Shown here in pieces: positions 1 through 7,771 of a stretch of DNA of 64,000 bases. The notes under the pieces are model-generated. The model ran no database searches. It saw nothing but the letters and a program-made list of their open reading frames with translations, and was not told the DNA's origin. The number at the start of each line of letters is the position of its first letter. The stretch's first letter is position 1. The DNA is from CAVUAT01 sp963848045. Its GTDB lineage: Bacteria; Actinomycetota; Thermoleophilia; Solirubrobacterales; 70-9. Location: assembly GCA_963848045.1 (NCBI GenBank), contig CAWKCC010000001.1:372001-436000 (forward strand), read 5' to 3'. A program made the translations under genes and the position numbers.

Positions 1-324
1 TCGAGCTGTTCGATCGCCGGCGAAGCCGGCCGGCCGGCAACCGGGCGCCGTCTGACACTGTTCACCTCGGTGGATGACCTGAGGCGCTCGGGCGGCCCGG
101 TGCGGGTCAGTTACTGGCTCTACCGGCCGACGCTCGGCTGGGAGCGCATCGTCCGAAGCGCCGGAGCCACCCAGATCGCGGCGGCATCCGGGCTGCGCCT
201 CAACCTCGGGGACGATCCGGCCCTGGTCCCGCTCGAGCGCCTCGCCGGCCGTAACCACTACCGGTTCCCTCCCTCCGAGCAGCCGCCCTGGCGCTGGCTG
301 ATCCCCGGTCGCTACCCGGGCTGA
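1..324 (+). CDS. C-terminal part of an unknown protein (cut by window edge)
   Basis: The reading frame is open from the first base to a TGA at 322-324, giving the last 107 residues of a protein whose start lies to the left. An ATG-like internal start near base 70 exists, but the upstream codons look equally coding, so a truncated gene is more likely. The visible part is rich in Arg, Pro and Trp and has no membrane segment or motif I recognise. Its last 13 bases overlap the end of the opposite-strand gene, so the two genes converge. Function unknown. Confidence 0.5.
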   Translation, partial: SSCSIAGEAGRPATGRRLTLFTSVDDLRRSGGPVRVSYWLYRPTLGWERIVRSAGATQIAAASGLRLNLGDDPALVPLERLAGRNHYRFPPSEQPPWRWLIPGRYPG

Positions 325-1319
325 CCTCCGGGATCGGGTCCCCGGTGCTCGTCGGCCTCGGCCGAGGCCGAGCGGATCAGGGTGCGCCAATCGGTGGTGC
401 GGAAGACGAAGGCGAGCGCCAGGAAGCCGAGAATGGCGGCCCAGGCCGCCACCGCGACCTGCTGCCCCGCCGAGTAGGTGAGCACGGCGATCGGGCCTGG
501 GCCGACCAGCGTGGCCACCAGCAGTGCCTGCTGGGCACCGGCCCCACCGGGGGTGAGCGGCAGCAGGGTCGAGATCGCCTGCACGCTCATCACGATCATC
601 ACGTTCTCGAACGACCCGCCGATGTTGAACGCCTCGAGGAAGAAGAAGAAGGCGAAGAAGCGCATCACCCAGGCCACGCCCTGCCAGGAGGCGACGGTGC
701 GCAGGTAGAGCGGGATGTCGGTCAGCACGACCACCCCCTGCTTGATGCGGTCCCAGAACGCCTCCGCCCGGCGGGCCAGCACCGCGAACAGCGCGATCAC
801 CCCGATCCCCAGCGCCGTGATGAAGAAGACGAGCAGCTGCGGGTTCGCGGCCCAGAAGGAGATGTCGAATGCCGGGATGCCGGGCAGCTCGGGCGGGCGC
901 GGCAGGAGCCCCTGCGTGAGGGCATAGATGAAGACGATCAGCCCCGCGCTGGTGTCGAACACCGCCTGCACGAAGAAGGAGGAGACGATCGCCGGGTAGG
1001 TGGAGCCGTGAATCGAGCGCTTCGCGAGGAAGATCTTGACCGCGTCGCCGATCCGCGCCGGAAAGAAGCTGTTGAGGCCGGCGCCGGCCAGGTAGGAGGC
1101 CGTGATCTTCGGGTAGGAGACCACCCGGTTTGGATAGGCAGCTCGCAGCACGTTCTGCCAGGCCCTGGTGCGGGCCAGCAGGTGGGCCAGGTAGAAGAGC
1201 AGCGCCAGCGCCATCGCCGGCCAGGCGATGTCTCCGACGCGTCCGGCGAGCTCTTCGGCCGCGCGCTGAAAGCCGTCGGCGCTCGCCCCGAGGTCCAGTG
1301 CGAGAGGAACGCCGGTCAA
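312..1319 (-). CDS. Flippase-like integral membrane protein (lysylphosphatidylglycerol synthase TM-domain family, UPF0104)
   Basis: 335-residue polytopic membrane protein with about eight hydrophobic segments. It has the family hallmarks: an N-terminal helix pair followed by a conserved stretch with SYLAGAGLNSFFPARIGD (residues about 75-92) and a late glycine-rich segment PLTPGGAGAQQALL. Relatives are the membrane half of MprF and AglD-like proteins and are thought to translocate or modify lipids; the substrate cannot be read from sequence. The start is a TTG at 1319-1317 that overlaps the TGA stop of the upstream BrkB-type gene (TTGA), suggesting translational coupling. A much longer in-frame extension exists upstream but is antisense-frame noise over the BrkB gene. 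It is the last gene of a three-gene minus-strand operon with a haloalkane dehalogenase. Confidence 0.8.
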   Translation of the reverse strand: MTGVPLALDLGASADGFQRAAEELAGRVGDIAWPAMALALLFYLAHLLARTRAWQNVLRAAYPNRVVSYPKITASYLAGAGLNSFFPARIGDAVKIFLAKRSIHGSTYPAIVSSFFVQAVFDTSAGLIVFIYALTQGLLPRPPELPGIPAFDISFWAANPQLLVFFITALGIGVIALFAVLARRAEAFWDRIKQGVVVLTDIPLYLRTVASWQGVAWVMRFFAFFFFLEAFNIGGSFENVMIVMSVQAISTLLPLTPGGAGAQQALLVATLVGPGPIAVLTYSAGQQVAVAAWAAILGFLALAFVFRTTDWRTLIRSASAEADEHRGPDPGGQPG

Positions 1320-2257
1320 CGGGCCCGTCGAACCCTGAGCAGCTCGCGGTTGACGAGCGCCCCGATCAGCACGGCGAGCGCGCCGATGTAGATCCAGACC
1401 AGGAGCACGATCACGGCGCCCAGCGCCCCGTAGGTCGCGTCGTAGCTGCTGAACCCCGAGACGTAGAGGGAGAAGCCGGCGGAGGAGAGCACCCATAGCA
1501 GGGCCGCCAGCAGCGCGCCGGGGAGATGCTCGAAGGGCCGGCGACGGGTGGCCACAGGGCCCAGCGAGTAGAGCAGCAGCAGGGCCGCGAGAAGGGCCGC
1601 GAGGCCGACGGGGTAGCGCAGCATCGCCACCGCGGCGCGGCCTCCCTCTCCGACCCCCGCCGCCTCGGCCAGCGAGCCGAACAGCGGGCCGGCGACGAGC
1701 AGCGCCACGAAGGCGATCAGGAGCAGGGCCATCAGCGCCAGCGTCAGCCACAGCCGGGTCAGGTTGCTGCGCACGAAGGTCGCCTGCTCGCGCGTCTCGT
1801 TGATCGCCTCCAGCGAGCGGATCGAGGCGCCCACCGCGCCCGAGGCGGTGATGAAGGCGAAGAGGAGCCCGAGTCCGAGCAGCCCGCCCGCTCCCCTGAC
1901 CCGTAACGCGTCGCGCAGGGAGCTGTCGATCGTGTCCACGGCTGTCCCGGGGGCCGCCTCGCGAAGCGTCGCGATGATGCTCTCGTAGGTCTCGGGGTAG
2001 CTTCCGAGCAGCTCCAGCAGCGCCAACGCCACGATCAACGCGGGGAACAGGGAGAGGAACCCGTAGTAGGCGAGCGTCGCGGCGCGATCGGTGATCTGCG
2101 CCTCGCCGAAGCGCGAGTGGACGCCCTTGGCCACCTGCCTCCACTGGGCCCGGCTGAGATCAGGCAGGCGCCGTGGTGAGCGCAGCTCCCTGGGCGTTGC
2201 GGGCTTGCTCTGGCTGGGTCGGCGCCCCGGCTTCCCGGTCGCCTTAGCGCCCGACAC
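1316..2257 (-). CDS. YihY/virulence factor BrkB family membrane protein
   Basis: 313 residues. A soluble basic N-terminus (about 45 residues) leads into the family signature: an amphipathic region with ITDRAATLAYYGFLSLFPAL (about 55-75), then six hydrophobic segments, ending with a conserved YDATYGALGAVIVLLVWIY stretch typical of YihY/BrkB proteins. Members of this family are inner-membrane proteins of unclear biochemical role; older annotations as 'ribonuclease BN' are wrong. The GTG start at 2257 lies inside the last 14 bases of the dehalogenase gene and the stop overlaps the TTG start of the following gene, so the three genes are tightly coupled. The family call is secure; the function is not. 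Confidence 0.88.
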   Translation of the reverse strand: MSGAKATGKPGRRPSQSKPATPRELRSPRRLPDLSRAQWRQVAKGVHSRFGEAQITDRAATLAYYGFLSLFPALIVALALLELLGSYPETYESIIATLREAAPGTAVDTIDSSLRDALRVRGAGGLLGLGLLFAFITASGAVGASIRSLEAINETREQATFVRSNLTRLWLTLALMALLLIAFVALLVAGPLFGSLAEAAGVGEGGRAAVAMLRYPVGLAALLAALLLLYSLGPVATRRRPFEHLPGALLAALLWVLSSAGFSLYVSGFSSYDATYGALGAVIVLLVWIYIGALAVLIGALVNRELLRVRRAR

Positions 2258-3158
2258 CGGCGCGCTCCAGGAAGCTCAGGATCTCGGCCGCGATCAGCTC
2301 GCCCCGGTCCTCCTGGAGAAAGTGCGAGGCGCCCTCGATCCTGACCTGCTCGCCGGTGGTGGGGATCATCTCCACGAACGCCTCCCCGGCCTTGGGGAAC
2401 GGGAAAACGGGGTCCTGGTCGGAGAAGGCGATCAGGGCCGGCTTCTGCCAGGCGCGCAGCGACTCGACCACGGCCCCCATCTCGCTCGCCCCCGCAGCGT
2501 CCGCGGCGATCGGCACGAGCAGCGGGAACTGCGCTGCCCCCGCCTTCGACTCGGCCGTGGGGAATGGCGCCTCGTAGGCCGCGACGACCTCGTCGGGAAG
2601 CTGCTGCGCGGTGGCTCCCTGGATCACGAAGCCGACCGGGAGGTCGGGGTTCTTCTCGGCGAACTCCCGCCAGGCCATGAAGCCCTTCGAGACCCGGCCG
2701 GTGAACAGGCCCGTGTTGAGAATCGCGAGGGCGCCGACCCTATCGGCGTTCTCCACGGCCCAGCGCAGGCCGATCGGCCCGCCCCAGTCCTGGACCACCA
2801 CCACGGCATCGCTGAGGTCGAGCGACTCGAGCAGCTTCGAGACCAGGCCGACGTGGCCGTCGTAGCTGTACCAGCCTCGGTCGGTGGGCTTGTCGGATCG
2901 CCCGAAGCCGGCGAAGTCGGGGCAGATCACGCGGTGGCCGGCGGCCACCAGCGGAGGCACCATCTTGCGGTAGAGGTAGGCCCAGCTGGGCTCGCCGTGA
3001 AAGCAGACGACGGGACGGCCGTGTCCGGCGCCGTTGGCGCCGCCGGGCCCCTCGTCCACGTAGTGCAGGCGCAGGCCGTCGACCTCCTCGTAGTGCGGCT
3101 CGAAGTCGTAGCCGGGCAACTCGGCGAAGCGCTCGTCCGGGGTGCGGAATACATCCAT
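2244..3158 (-). CDS. Haloalkane dehalogenase (alpha/beta hydrolase, DhlA/HLD-I type)
   Basis: 304 residues, cytoplasmic. Hydrolyses a carbon-halogen bond through an aspartyl ester intermediate. With the start at 3158 the nucleophile Asp124 and the halide-binding Trp125 (motif VVQDWGG) carry the same numbers as in Xanthobacter DhlA, and the oxyanion motif HGEPSW is at 54-59. The acid is expected in the SDQDPVF segment and the catalytic His in GASHFLQED near the C-terminus. Longer starts up to 3224 exist, but TAGGCT lies 7 bases before this ATG, the leaderless pattern seen across the window, and the protein then begins like DhlA relatives. First gene of a minus-strand operon with two membrane proteins. 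Substrate range unknown; a related epoxide or ester hydrolase is possible but less likely given the Asp-Trp pair. Confidence 0.85.
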   Translation of the reverse strand: MDVFRTPDERFAELPGYDFEPHYEEVDGLRLHYVDEGPGGANGAGHGRPVVCFHGEPSWAYLYRKMVPPLVAAGHRVICPDFAGFGRSDKPTDRGWYSYDGHVGLVSKLLESLDLSDAVVVVQDWGGPIGLRWAVENADRVGALAILNTGLFTGRVSKGFMAWREFAEKNPDLPVGFVIQGATAQQLPDEVVAAYEAPFPTAESKAGAAQFPLLVPIAADAAGASEMGAVVESLRAWQKPALIAFSDQDPVFPFPKAGEAFVEMIPTTGEQVRIEGASHFLQEDRGELIAAEILSFLERAGVGR

Positions 3159-3165
3159 GCAGGGC

Positions 3166-3171
3166 AGCCTA
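3166..3171 (-). promoter_or_regulatory. Leaderless -10 element before the dehalogenase
   Basis: Read on the minus strand, TAGGCT is followed by seven bases and the ATG at 3158. The distance would put the transcription start at or next to the start codon. No convincing -35 box is seen. Confidence 0.5.
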
Positions 3172-3238
3172 GTAGCCGCGCGGCGCTGGGGAGCGGCATG
3201 ACACCCGGGCCCGAGTCGTGCCACACTGTCGCGCTCGA

Positions 3239-4252
3239 ATGGCTGCCACCAGCGAGCGGAAAGCCGCCGCGGGGGTCGCTGCCCCCGCCATGCCCTCAGC
3301 GCACGATCCCGCCGACGAGGCGATGTGCCTGCGCGCGCGCGAGCGCTACGCCGCCGACCGCAAGCGCGGCGGGCGCGTGCCGCGTCGCAGGCGCGGGCAC
3401 GCCGCCATGCCCAACCTGATCATCATCGGCGGGCTCAAGTGCGGGACGACGAGCATCCACCATTACCTCGGCCTGCACCCCGAGATCCAGATGTCGAAGC
3501 CCAAGGAGCTCAACTTCTTCGTCGAGGAGCTCAACTGGGACCTCGGGCTGGACTGGTACCGCGGGCGCTTCGACGACCGCTTCCCGGTGCGGGGGGAGTC
3601 CTCCCCCCATTACACGAACATGCCGCGCTACACGGGAGTCGCGGAGCGCATTCGCGAGCACTGCCCGGACGCCAAGCTGATCTACATGGTGCGCGACCCG
3701 ATCAGCCGCATCCTCTCGCACTGGCGCCACGCCACCGGGGCCGGCTACGAGACGCGGGCGATGGAGGACGTGCTGCTCCGCGACGACCAGACCTACGTGA
3801 CCCGCTCGATGTACTGGATGCAGTTGCAGCCCTACATGGATCTGTTCCCGAAGGAGCAGATCTCGGTGATCGCTCAGGAGGAGCTGCAGGGGGACCGCGA
3901 GGGGACGATGCGCCGCGCCTTCTCGTTCGCCGGCGTCGACCCTGACTTCACCTCGGAGCAGTTCGACCGCGAGTGGGAGAAGTCCACGGCAAAGGAATCC
4001 GACAAGTACCAGTTCATGGAGAAGCTGATCAAGCTGCCCGGGTTCCGCTCCTTCGACCGCAATTTCGACCGCCTGCCGGAGCGCATGCGCTGGATGGTGG
4101 AGAAGGTCGTCCACGATCCCGACGCGCCCGAGGCGCCGAAGCCGGAGCTGACCCCCGAGGTCGAGGCCCACCTGGTCTCGCTTTTCGGCGAGGACTCGAG
4201 GCGCGTCCAGGAGTACGCCGGCCGCGAGTTCCCCCGCTGGAAGCCCTACTAG
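3239..4252 (+). CDS. Sulfotransferase family protein (PAPS-dependent)
   Basis: About 337 residues. It should transfer a sulfuryl group from PAPS to an unknown acceptor. The 5'-phosphosulfate loop is IIGGLKCGTTSIHHYL and the 3'-phosphate loop is YMVRDPISRILSHW, both intact, with the usual KPKELNFF stretch between them. The first about 55 residues are basic and low in complexity, so the true start is uncertain: ATG 3239 is chosen because ATGACA (3198-3203) and CACACT (3222-3227), 18 bases apart, make a plausible promoter just upstream; ATG 3407 would start directly at the PAPS loop and GTG 3218 is also open. Divergent from the dehalogenase operon. Related actinobacterial enzymes sulfate glycolipids or trehalose, but the acceptor here cannot be predicted. 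Confidence 0.8.
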   Translation: MAATSERKAAAGVAAPAMPSAHDPADEAMCLRARERYAADRKRGGRVPRRRRGHAAMPNLIIIGGLKCGTTSIHHYLGLHPEIQMSKPKELNFFVEELNWDLGLDWYRGRFDDRFPVRGESSPHYTNMPRYTGVAERIREHCPDAKLIYMVRDPISRILSHWRHATGAGYETRAMEDVLLRDDQTYVTRSMYWMQLQPYMDLFPKEQISVIAQEELQGDREGTMRRAFSFAGVDPDFTSEQFDREWEKSTAKESDKYQFMEKLIKLPGFRSFDRNFDRLPERMRWMVEKVVHDPDAPEAPKPELTPEVEAHLVSLFGEDSRRVQEYAGREFPRWKPY

Positions 4253-4328
4253 TGCCGCTCAGGGCGGGCGGGACGCCGGAGCCCTCGCCCGGCATCCCCG
4301 CACGCGACGCGGAGGAGATGCCGCCGGG

Positions 4329-4541
4329 ATGAGGGCCTCCGTGGCGGCGGACGAGCGGGTCGGGGCGGCTGAGGCCGTGATCGAGCAGCTGAGCCGGCTG
4401 GGCCACGAGCCGATCCCGCACGGGGCGCTCAGCGACGCGGAGCGCGACGATTGGGCCTGGGCCGGCGAAGCGGCGGCTCGCGACGTCGTCGGGGGCCGCG
4501 CCGAAATCGAGCACCTCGCGGAGATCGAGGGCGGCCGGTGA
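4329..4541 (+). CDS. Small conserved-looking hypothetical protein coupled to the reductase gene
   Basis: 70 residues, acidic and alanine-rich, no membrane segment and no motif I know. Support for it being real comes from context: its TGA stop shares bases with the GTG start of the RibD-type reductase gene (GTGA, 4538-4541), a classic translational coupling arrangement, and its codon use matches neighbours. It lies 76 bases after the sulfotransferase. The middle contains alternating Glu/Ala and a WAWAGEAAARD segment that looks helical. Confidence 0.5.
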   Translation: MRASVAADERVGAAEAVIEQLSRLGHEPIPHGALSDAERDDWAWAGEAAARDVVGGRAEIEHLAEIEGGR

Positions 4542-5329
4542 GCGGCGGCGAAGGGAGCGGGGCGCCTGGCCTGATTCCGGGTGAGACGCATGGCGTCCGC
4601 CGGCTGCTGCCCGACCCCGGCCCGACGACCGTCGCCGAGCAGCTGGGGACGCTGGAGCTGGAGCGGCTGGCCCACGCCGACCGCCCGTATGTGGTGCTCA
4701 ACTTCGCGACCACCCTGGACGGTCGCGCGGCGATCGCCGGCCGCTCCGGGGCGATCGCCGGCCCGGTGGATACCGAGCTGCTGCAACGGCTTCGCACGCG
4801 GGTGGACGCGGTGATGATCGGAGCGGGCACGCTGCGCGCTGAGCGCTACGGGCGCATGGTCTCCGATCCGCAGCTGCGGGCCTACCGCGAGCGCACCCTG
4901 CTCGCCCACGACCCGCTGGCCGTGATCGTCTCCAACCGCTTCGAGCTGCCCTGGGACGCCGGGCTGTTCACCGACGGCGGCGGGCGGGTGGTGATCTTCA
5001 CCGCCGCCGACACCGAGCCGCCGCCGATCGCAACCCCGCTGGAGGTGGTGCGGCACGGCGGAGGCGTGAAGCTCCCCGACGCGCTCGCCTGGCTGCGGCG
5101 CGAGCGCGGGATCCGCTCCTTGCTATGCGAGGGAGGACCCACCCTGCACGGGGATCTGCAGCGGATGGGGCTGGCCGACGAGCTCTTCCTGACGATCGCT
5201 CCGAAGCTGGCGGGCGGCAGCGGGCCTCACATCCTGGAGGGCGAGCTTGCCGAGGTGCTCGAGCTGGAGCCGGTCTGGATGCTCGAATCAGGGGGCGAGC
5301 TCTATGCCAGATATAAGCTGAGGGCCTAG
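4538..5329 (+). CDS. RibD C-terminal domain / dihydrofolate-reductase-fold NADPH reductase
   Basis: 263 residues starting at the GTG that overlaps the preceding stop; a longer frame to 4451 is Arg-rich noise. The protein is a stand-alone RibD_C domain: N-terminal VVLNFATTLDGR (about 52-63) corresponds to the substrate/NADPH-binding start of pyrimidine reductases, DAVMIGAGTLRAE is the conserved nucleotide-binding segment, and LLCEGGPTLHGDLQ is the classic EGGP motif. RibD reductases make the riboflavin intermediate 5-amino-6-ribitylaminouracil phosphate; stand-alone actinobacterial homologues often do other reductions, and no other riboflavin gene is nearby, so the substrate is open. An acyl-CoA dehydrogenase follows 23 bases later on the same strand. 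Confidence 0.75.
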   Translation: MSGGEGSGAPGLIPGETHGVRRLLPDPGPTTVAEQLGTLELERLAHADRPYVVLNFATTLDGRAAIAGRSGAIAGPVDTELLQRLRTRVDAVMIGAGTLRAERYGRMVSDPQLRAYRERTLLAHDPLAVIVSNRFELPWDAGLFTDGGGRVVIFTAADTEPPPIATPLEVVRHGGGVKLPDALAWLRRERGIRSLLCEGGPTLHGDLQRMGLADELFLTIAPKLAGGSGPHILEGELAEVLELEPVWMLESGGELYARYKLRA

Positions 5330-5352
5330 CCCCCGAGAGGAGAGCAACCCGC

Positions 5353-6630
5353 ATGGACTTCAATTCGTCTCCAGAGGTCGAGTCGCTCAAGGAGCGGATC
5401 GAGGCCTTCATGACCGAGCACGTCTACCCGGTCGAGGCAGAGGCGATCAAGGCGCTCGACGACGAGGTGAGACCCGGGGTGCCCTACCCCGAGATCCTGA
5501 TCGAGATCAGGGCGAGGGCGCGCGAACAGGGGCTCTGGAACCTCTTCCTGCCCGACGAGGAGCACGGGCCGGGGCTGACCAACTGGGAGTACGGGATTCT
5601 CTGCGAGCAGATGGGGCGCAGTCCGATCGTCGCCGGCATGGCCTTCAACTGCGCGGCTCCCGACACAGGGAACATGGAGATCCTCGCCGAGCACGGCACC
5701 GCCGAGCAGAAGGCCGAGTTCCTCCAGCCTCTGCTGGACGGCGATGCCCGCAGCTGCTTCTCGATGACCGAACCGGAGGTCTCGGGCTCGGACCCCACCA
5801 CGCTTCAGACTCGCGCCGAGCTGCAGGGCGAGGAGTGGGTGATCAACGGACACAAGTGGTACACGTCGGGCGCCGTGGGGGCCGCCTTCGCGATCGCGAT
5901 GGTCGTCACCGATCCCGACGCCCCGCCCTACAACCGCGCCAGCATGATCATCGTGCCGATCGACAACCCCGGCTTCGACCTGGTCCGCAGCGTCTCGGTG
6001 ATGGGCCACGACGGCGGACCCGGGCACTGCGAGGTCCGCTACGAGGACTGCCGGGTGCCGGCCTCCAACCTGCTCGGCGAGCGCGGCGGCGGCTTCGTGA
6101 TCGCACAGGACCGCCTCGGTCCCGGCCGCATCCACCACTGCATGCGCGCGATCGGCACCGCCGAGCGGGCGATCGAGATGATGTGCGACCGGGCCAACAC
6201 CCGCGAGGCCTTCGGCGGCCCGCTGGCCGAAAAGCAGTTCGTCCAGGACTTCGTCGCGCTCTCGCGCATGGAGGTCGACCAGGCCCGCCTGCTGACCCTC
6301 AACGCGGCCTGGCAGATGGACACGCAGGGCAAGCGCCGCGCGCGCCAGGCGATCTCGATGATCAAGGTGGTCGCGGCCAACGTCGTCATGGATGTGCTGG
6401 ACCGCGCGATCCAGGTGCACGGGGCGCTCGGCATGTCCGACGACACGCCGCTGGCCGGCATGTGGCGCTTCAGCCGCATGCTCCGGGTCGCTGACGGCCC
6501 CGACGAGGTCCACAAGATGGTGATCGCCCGCCGCGAGCTCGGCCGCGCCGCCAAGCGCCGTGAGGTCACGCCCGCCGCCGATGGCGCAGCCGACGTCCCG
6601 GTCGCGGCCGCCCCCGGCCCCGGCGCCTAG
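5353..6630 (+). CDS. Acyl-CoA dehydrogenase, ACAD10/ACAD11-like
   Basis: 425 residues, a FAD-dependent acyl-CoA dehydrogenase with the usual order: helical N-domain, mid-domain with FSMTEPEVSGSDPTT and WYTSGA, and C-terminal helices with the QVHGALGMSDDTPLA segment. A 30-residue Ala/Pro tail ends the protein. The start at 5353 has GAGAGGAG upstream. The sequence style (EEHGPGLTNWEYG, MGRSPIVAGMAFNCAAPDTGNME) resembles the ACAD domain of ACAD10/11 rather than short-chain enzymes. Immediately downstream are an APH-type kinase and a HAD hydrolase, the other two domains of ACAD10. By analogy with ACAD10/11 and the bacterial levulinate pathway, the substrate may be a phosphorylated 4-hydroxyacyl-CoA; that is inference from family and context. 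Confidence 0.85.
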   Translation: MDFNSSPEVESLKERIEAFMTEHVYPVEAEAIKALDDEVRPGVPYPEILIEIRARAREQGLWNLFLPDEEHGPGLTNWEYGILCEQMGRSPIVAGMAFNCAAPDTGNMEILAEHGTAEQKAEFLQPLLDGDARSCFSMTEPEVSGSDPTTLQTRAELQGEEWVINGHKWYTSGAVGAAFAIAMVVTDPDAPPYNRASMIIVPIDNPGFDLVRSVSVMGHDGGPGHCEVRYEDCRVPASNLLGERGGGFVIAQDRLGPGRIHHCMRAIGTAERAIEMMCDRANTREAFGGPLAEKQFVQDFVALSRMEVDQARLLTLNAAWQMDTQGKRRARQAISMIKVVAANVVMDVLDRAIQVHGALGMSDDTPLAGMWRFSRMLRVADGPDEVHKMVIARRELGRAAKRREVTPAADGAADVPVAAAPGPGA

Positions 6631-6661
6631 CGCCACCGGAGAGCGTTCGCGCCCGCAGCGG

Positions 6662-7723
6662 CTAATCCAGCCGCGCCACCGCCTCGTCGGCCGCCTCCGC
6701 CAGGCGGCCGACCAGCTTGGCGAACTGCTCGAAGCCCTCGTCGGTCTTGCCGTACTGGCCACCCGAGTAGCGGGCATAGACGCCCTCGAGGATGATCGCC
6801 AGCTTCCAGTAGCCGAGCGCCACGAAGTAGTCCACCTGCGAGAGGCCGCGTCCCGAGCGCTCGGCGTAGCGGGCGCGGACCTCGTCGCGGGAGATGAAGC
6901 CCGGCGCGATCGTCGCGGGGGCGAACAACGGCATCAGCTCGTCCCCGGCCTCGGACCAGTAGACGAGCAGCAGGCCGACGTCGGCGAGCGGATCGCCGAG
7001 CGTGCAGAGCTCCCAGTCCACGACCGCGGCCACCTCCCCGGAGGGCGAGAGGATCATGTTGTCGAGTCGGTAGTCGCCATGCACTATCGCGGCCGGGCCC
7101 TGCTCGGGCACCGATGCCGCCAGGCGCTCGTGCACGCTGTCCAGCAGCGGCAGCTCACGCGTGCTCGACTTCTGCCACTGACCGTGCCAGCGCTTCAACT
7201 GTCGCTCCACGTAAGCCTGCTTGCGGCCGAGCTGGCCGAGGCCCACCTGGTCGGGGTCGACGCGGTGGATCTCGACCAGGGTGTCCACCACCCGCTCGCC
7301 GATCGCTCGTCGCTGGCCCTGGTCGAAGCGCTCGGCGTCGTCGGGCGTGCGCAGGATCGGGCCCGCGACGAACCCCATCACGTAGAAGGGGGCGCCGTTC
7401 ACCGACTCGTCCTCGCAGAGGCCGAGCACGGGAGGAACCGGGACCGGCGTCTGCTGCAGTGCGGCGATCACCCGATGCTCGCGAACCATGTCGTGCGCCG
7501 AGCCGAGCCGCTTGCCGAGCGGCGGGCGGCGCAGCGCCCACTCGCCGCCGGCCGAGTCGCTCACCCCGAAGGTGAGGTTGGAGCGCCCGCCGGAGATGCG
7601 CTCGAAGGCCAGCGGCGGCTTGGCGGTCGGCACGTTCGCCTCGAACCAGGCCTCGACCCCCGCCCGGTCGATGCCCTCTGGGGCGTCCGACGTCGCCGGC
7701 GCGTCGCTAGCCTGCTCGCTCAT
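6662..7723 (-). CDS. APH-family phosphotransferase, ACAD10/11 kinase-domain type
   Basis: 353 residues, aminoglycoside-phosphotransferase/choline-kinase fold. Visible elements are a nucleotide-binding loop region ISGGRSNLTF, an ALRRPP lysine/arginine strand, the catalytic Brenner motif VHGDYRLDNMI and the metal-binding VVDWELCTLGDPLAD. The latter two motifs are the form seen in ACAD10/11 kinase domains. The start at 7723 is preceded by TATGCT and six bases, the leaderless pattern. It faces the acyl-CoA dehydrogenase tail to tail with a 31-base gap and is divergent from the HAD gene. The predicted role is ATP-dependent phosphorylation of a hydroxyacyl-CoA before the dehydrogenase acts; aminoglycoside resistance is unlikely. 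Confidence 0.82.
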   Translation of the reverse strand: MSEQASDAPATSDAPEGIDRAGVEAWFEANVPTAKPPLAFERISGGRSNLTFGVSDSAGGEWALRRPPLGKRLGSAHDMVREHRVIAALQQTPVPVPPVLGLCEDESVNGAPFYVMGFVAGPILRTPDDAERFDQGQRRAIGERVVDTLVEIHRVDPDQVGLGQLGRKQAYVERQLKRWHGQWQKSSTRELPLLDSVHERLAASVPEQGPAAIVHGDYRLDNMILSPSGEVAAVVDWELCTLGDPLADVGLLLVYWSEAGDELMPLFAPATIAPGFISRDEVRARYAERSGRGLSQVDYFVALGYWKLAIILEGVYARYSGGQYGKTDEGFEQFAKLVGRLAEAADEAVARLD

Positions 7724-7729
7724 GGCCCC

Positions 7730-7735
7730 AGCATA
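7730..7735 (-). promoter_or_regulatory. Leaderless -10 element before the APH kinase
   Basis: Minus-strand TATGCT ends six bases before the ATG at 7723. The plus strand here leads into the HAD gene, so the 48 bases between the two starts must hold both promoters. Confidence 0.5.
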
Positions 7736-7771
7736 TGGCGGCGCCGGCGCGGCTTCGCCTCCGCCGGTGCC

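Noticed and set aside
312..2144. A single 610-codon frame covering both membrane genes on the minus strand
   Set aside because: Its first 275 codons overlap the YihY/BrkB gene in another frame and look random; the real protein starts at TTG 1319.
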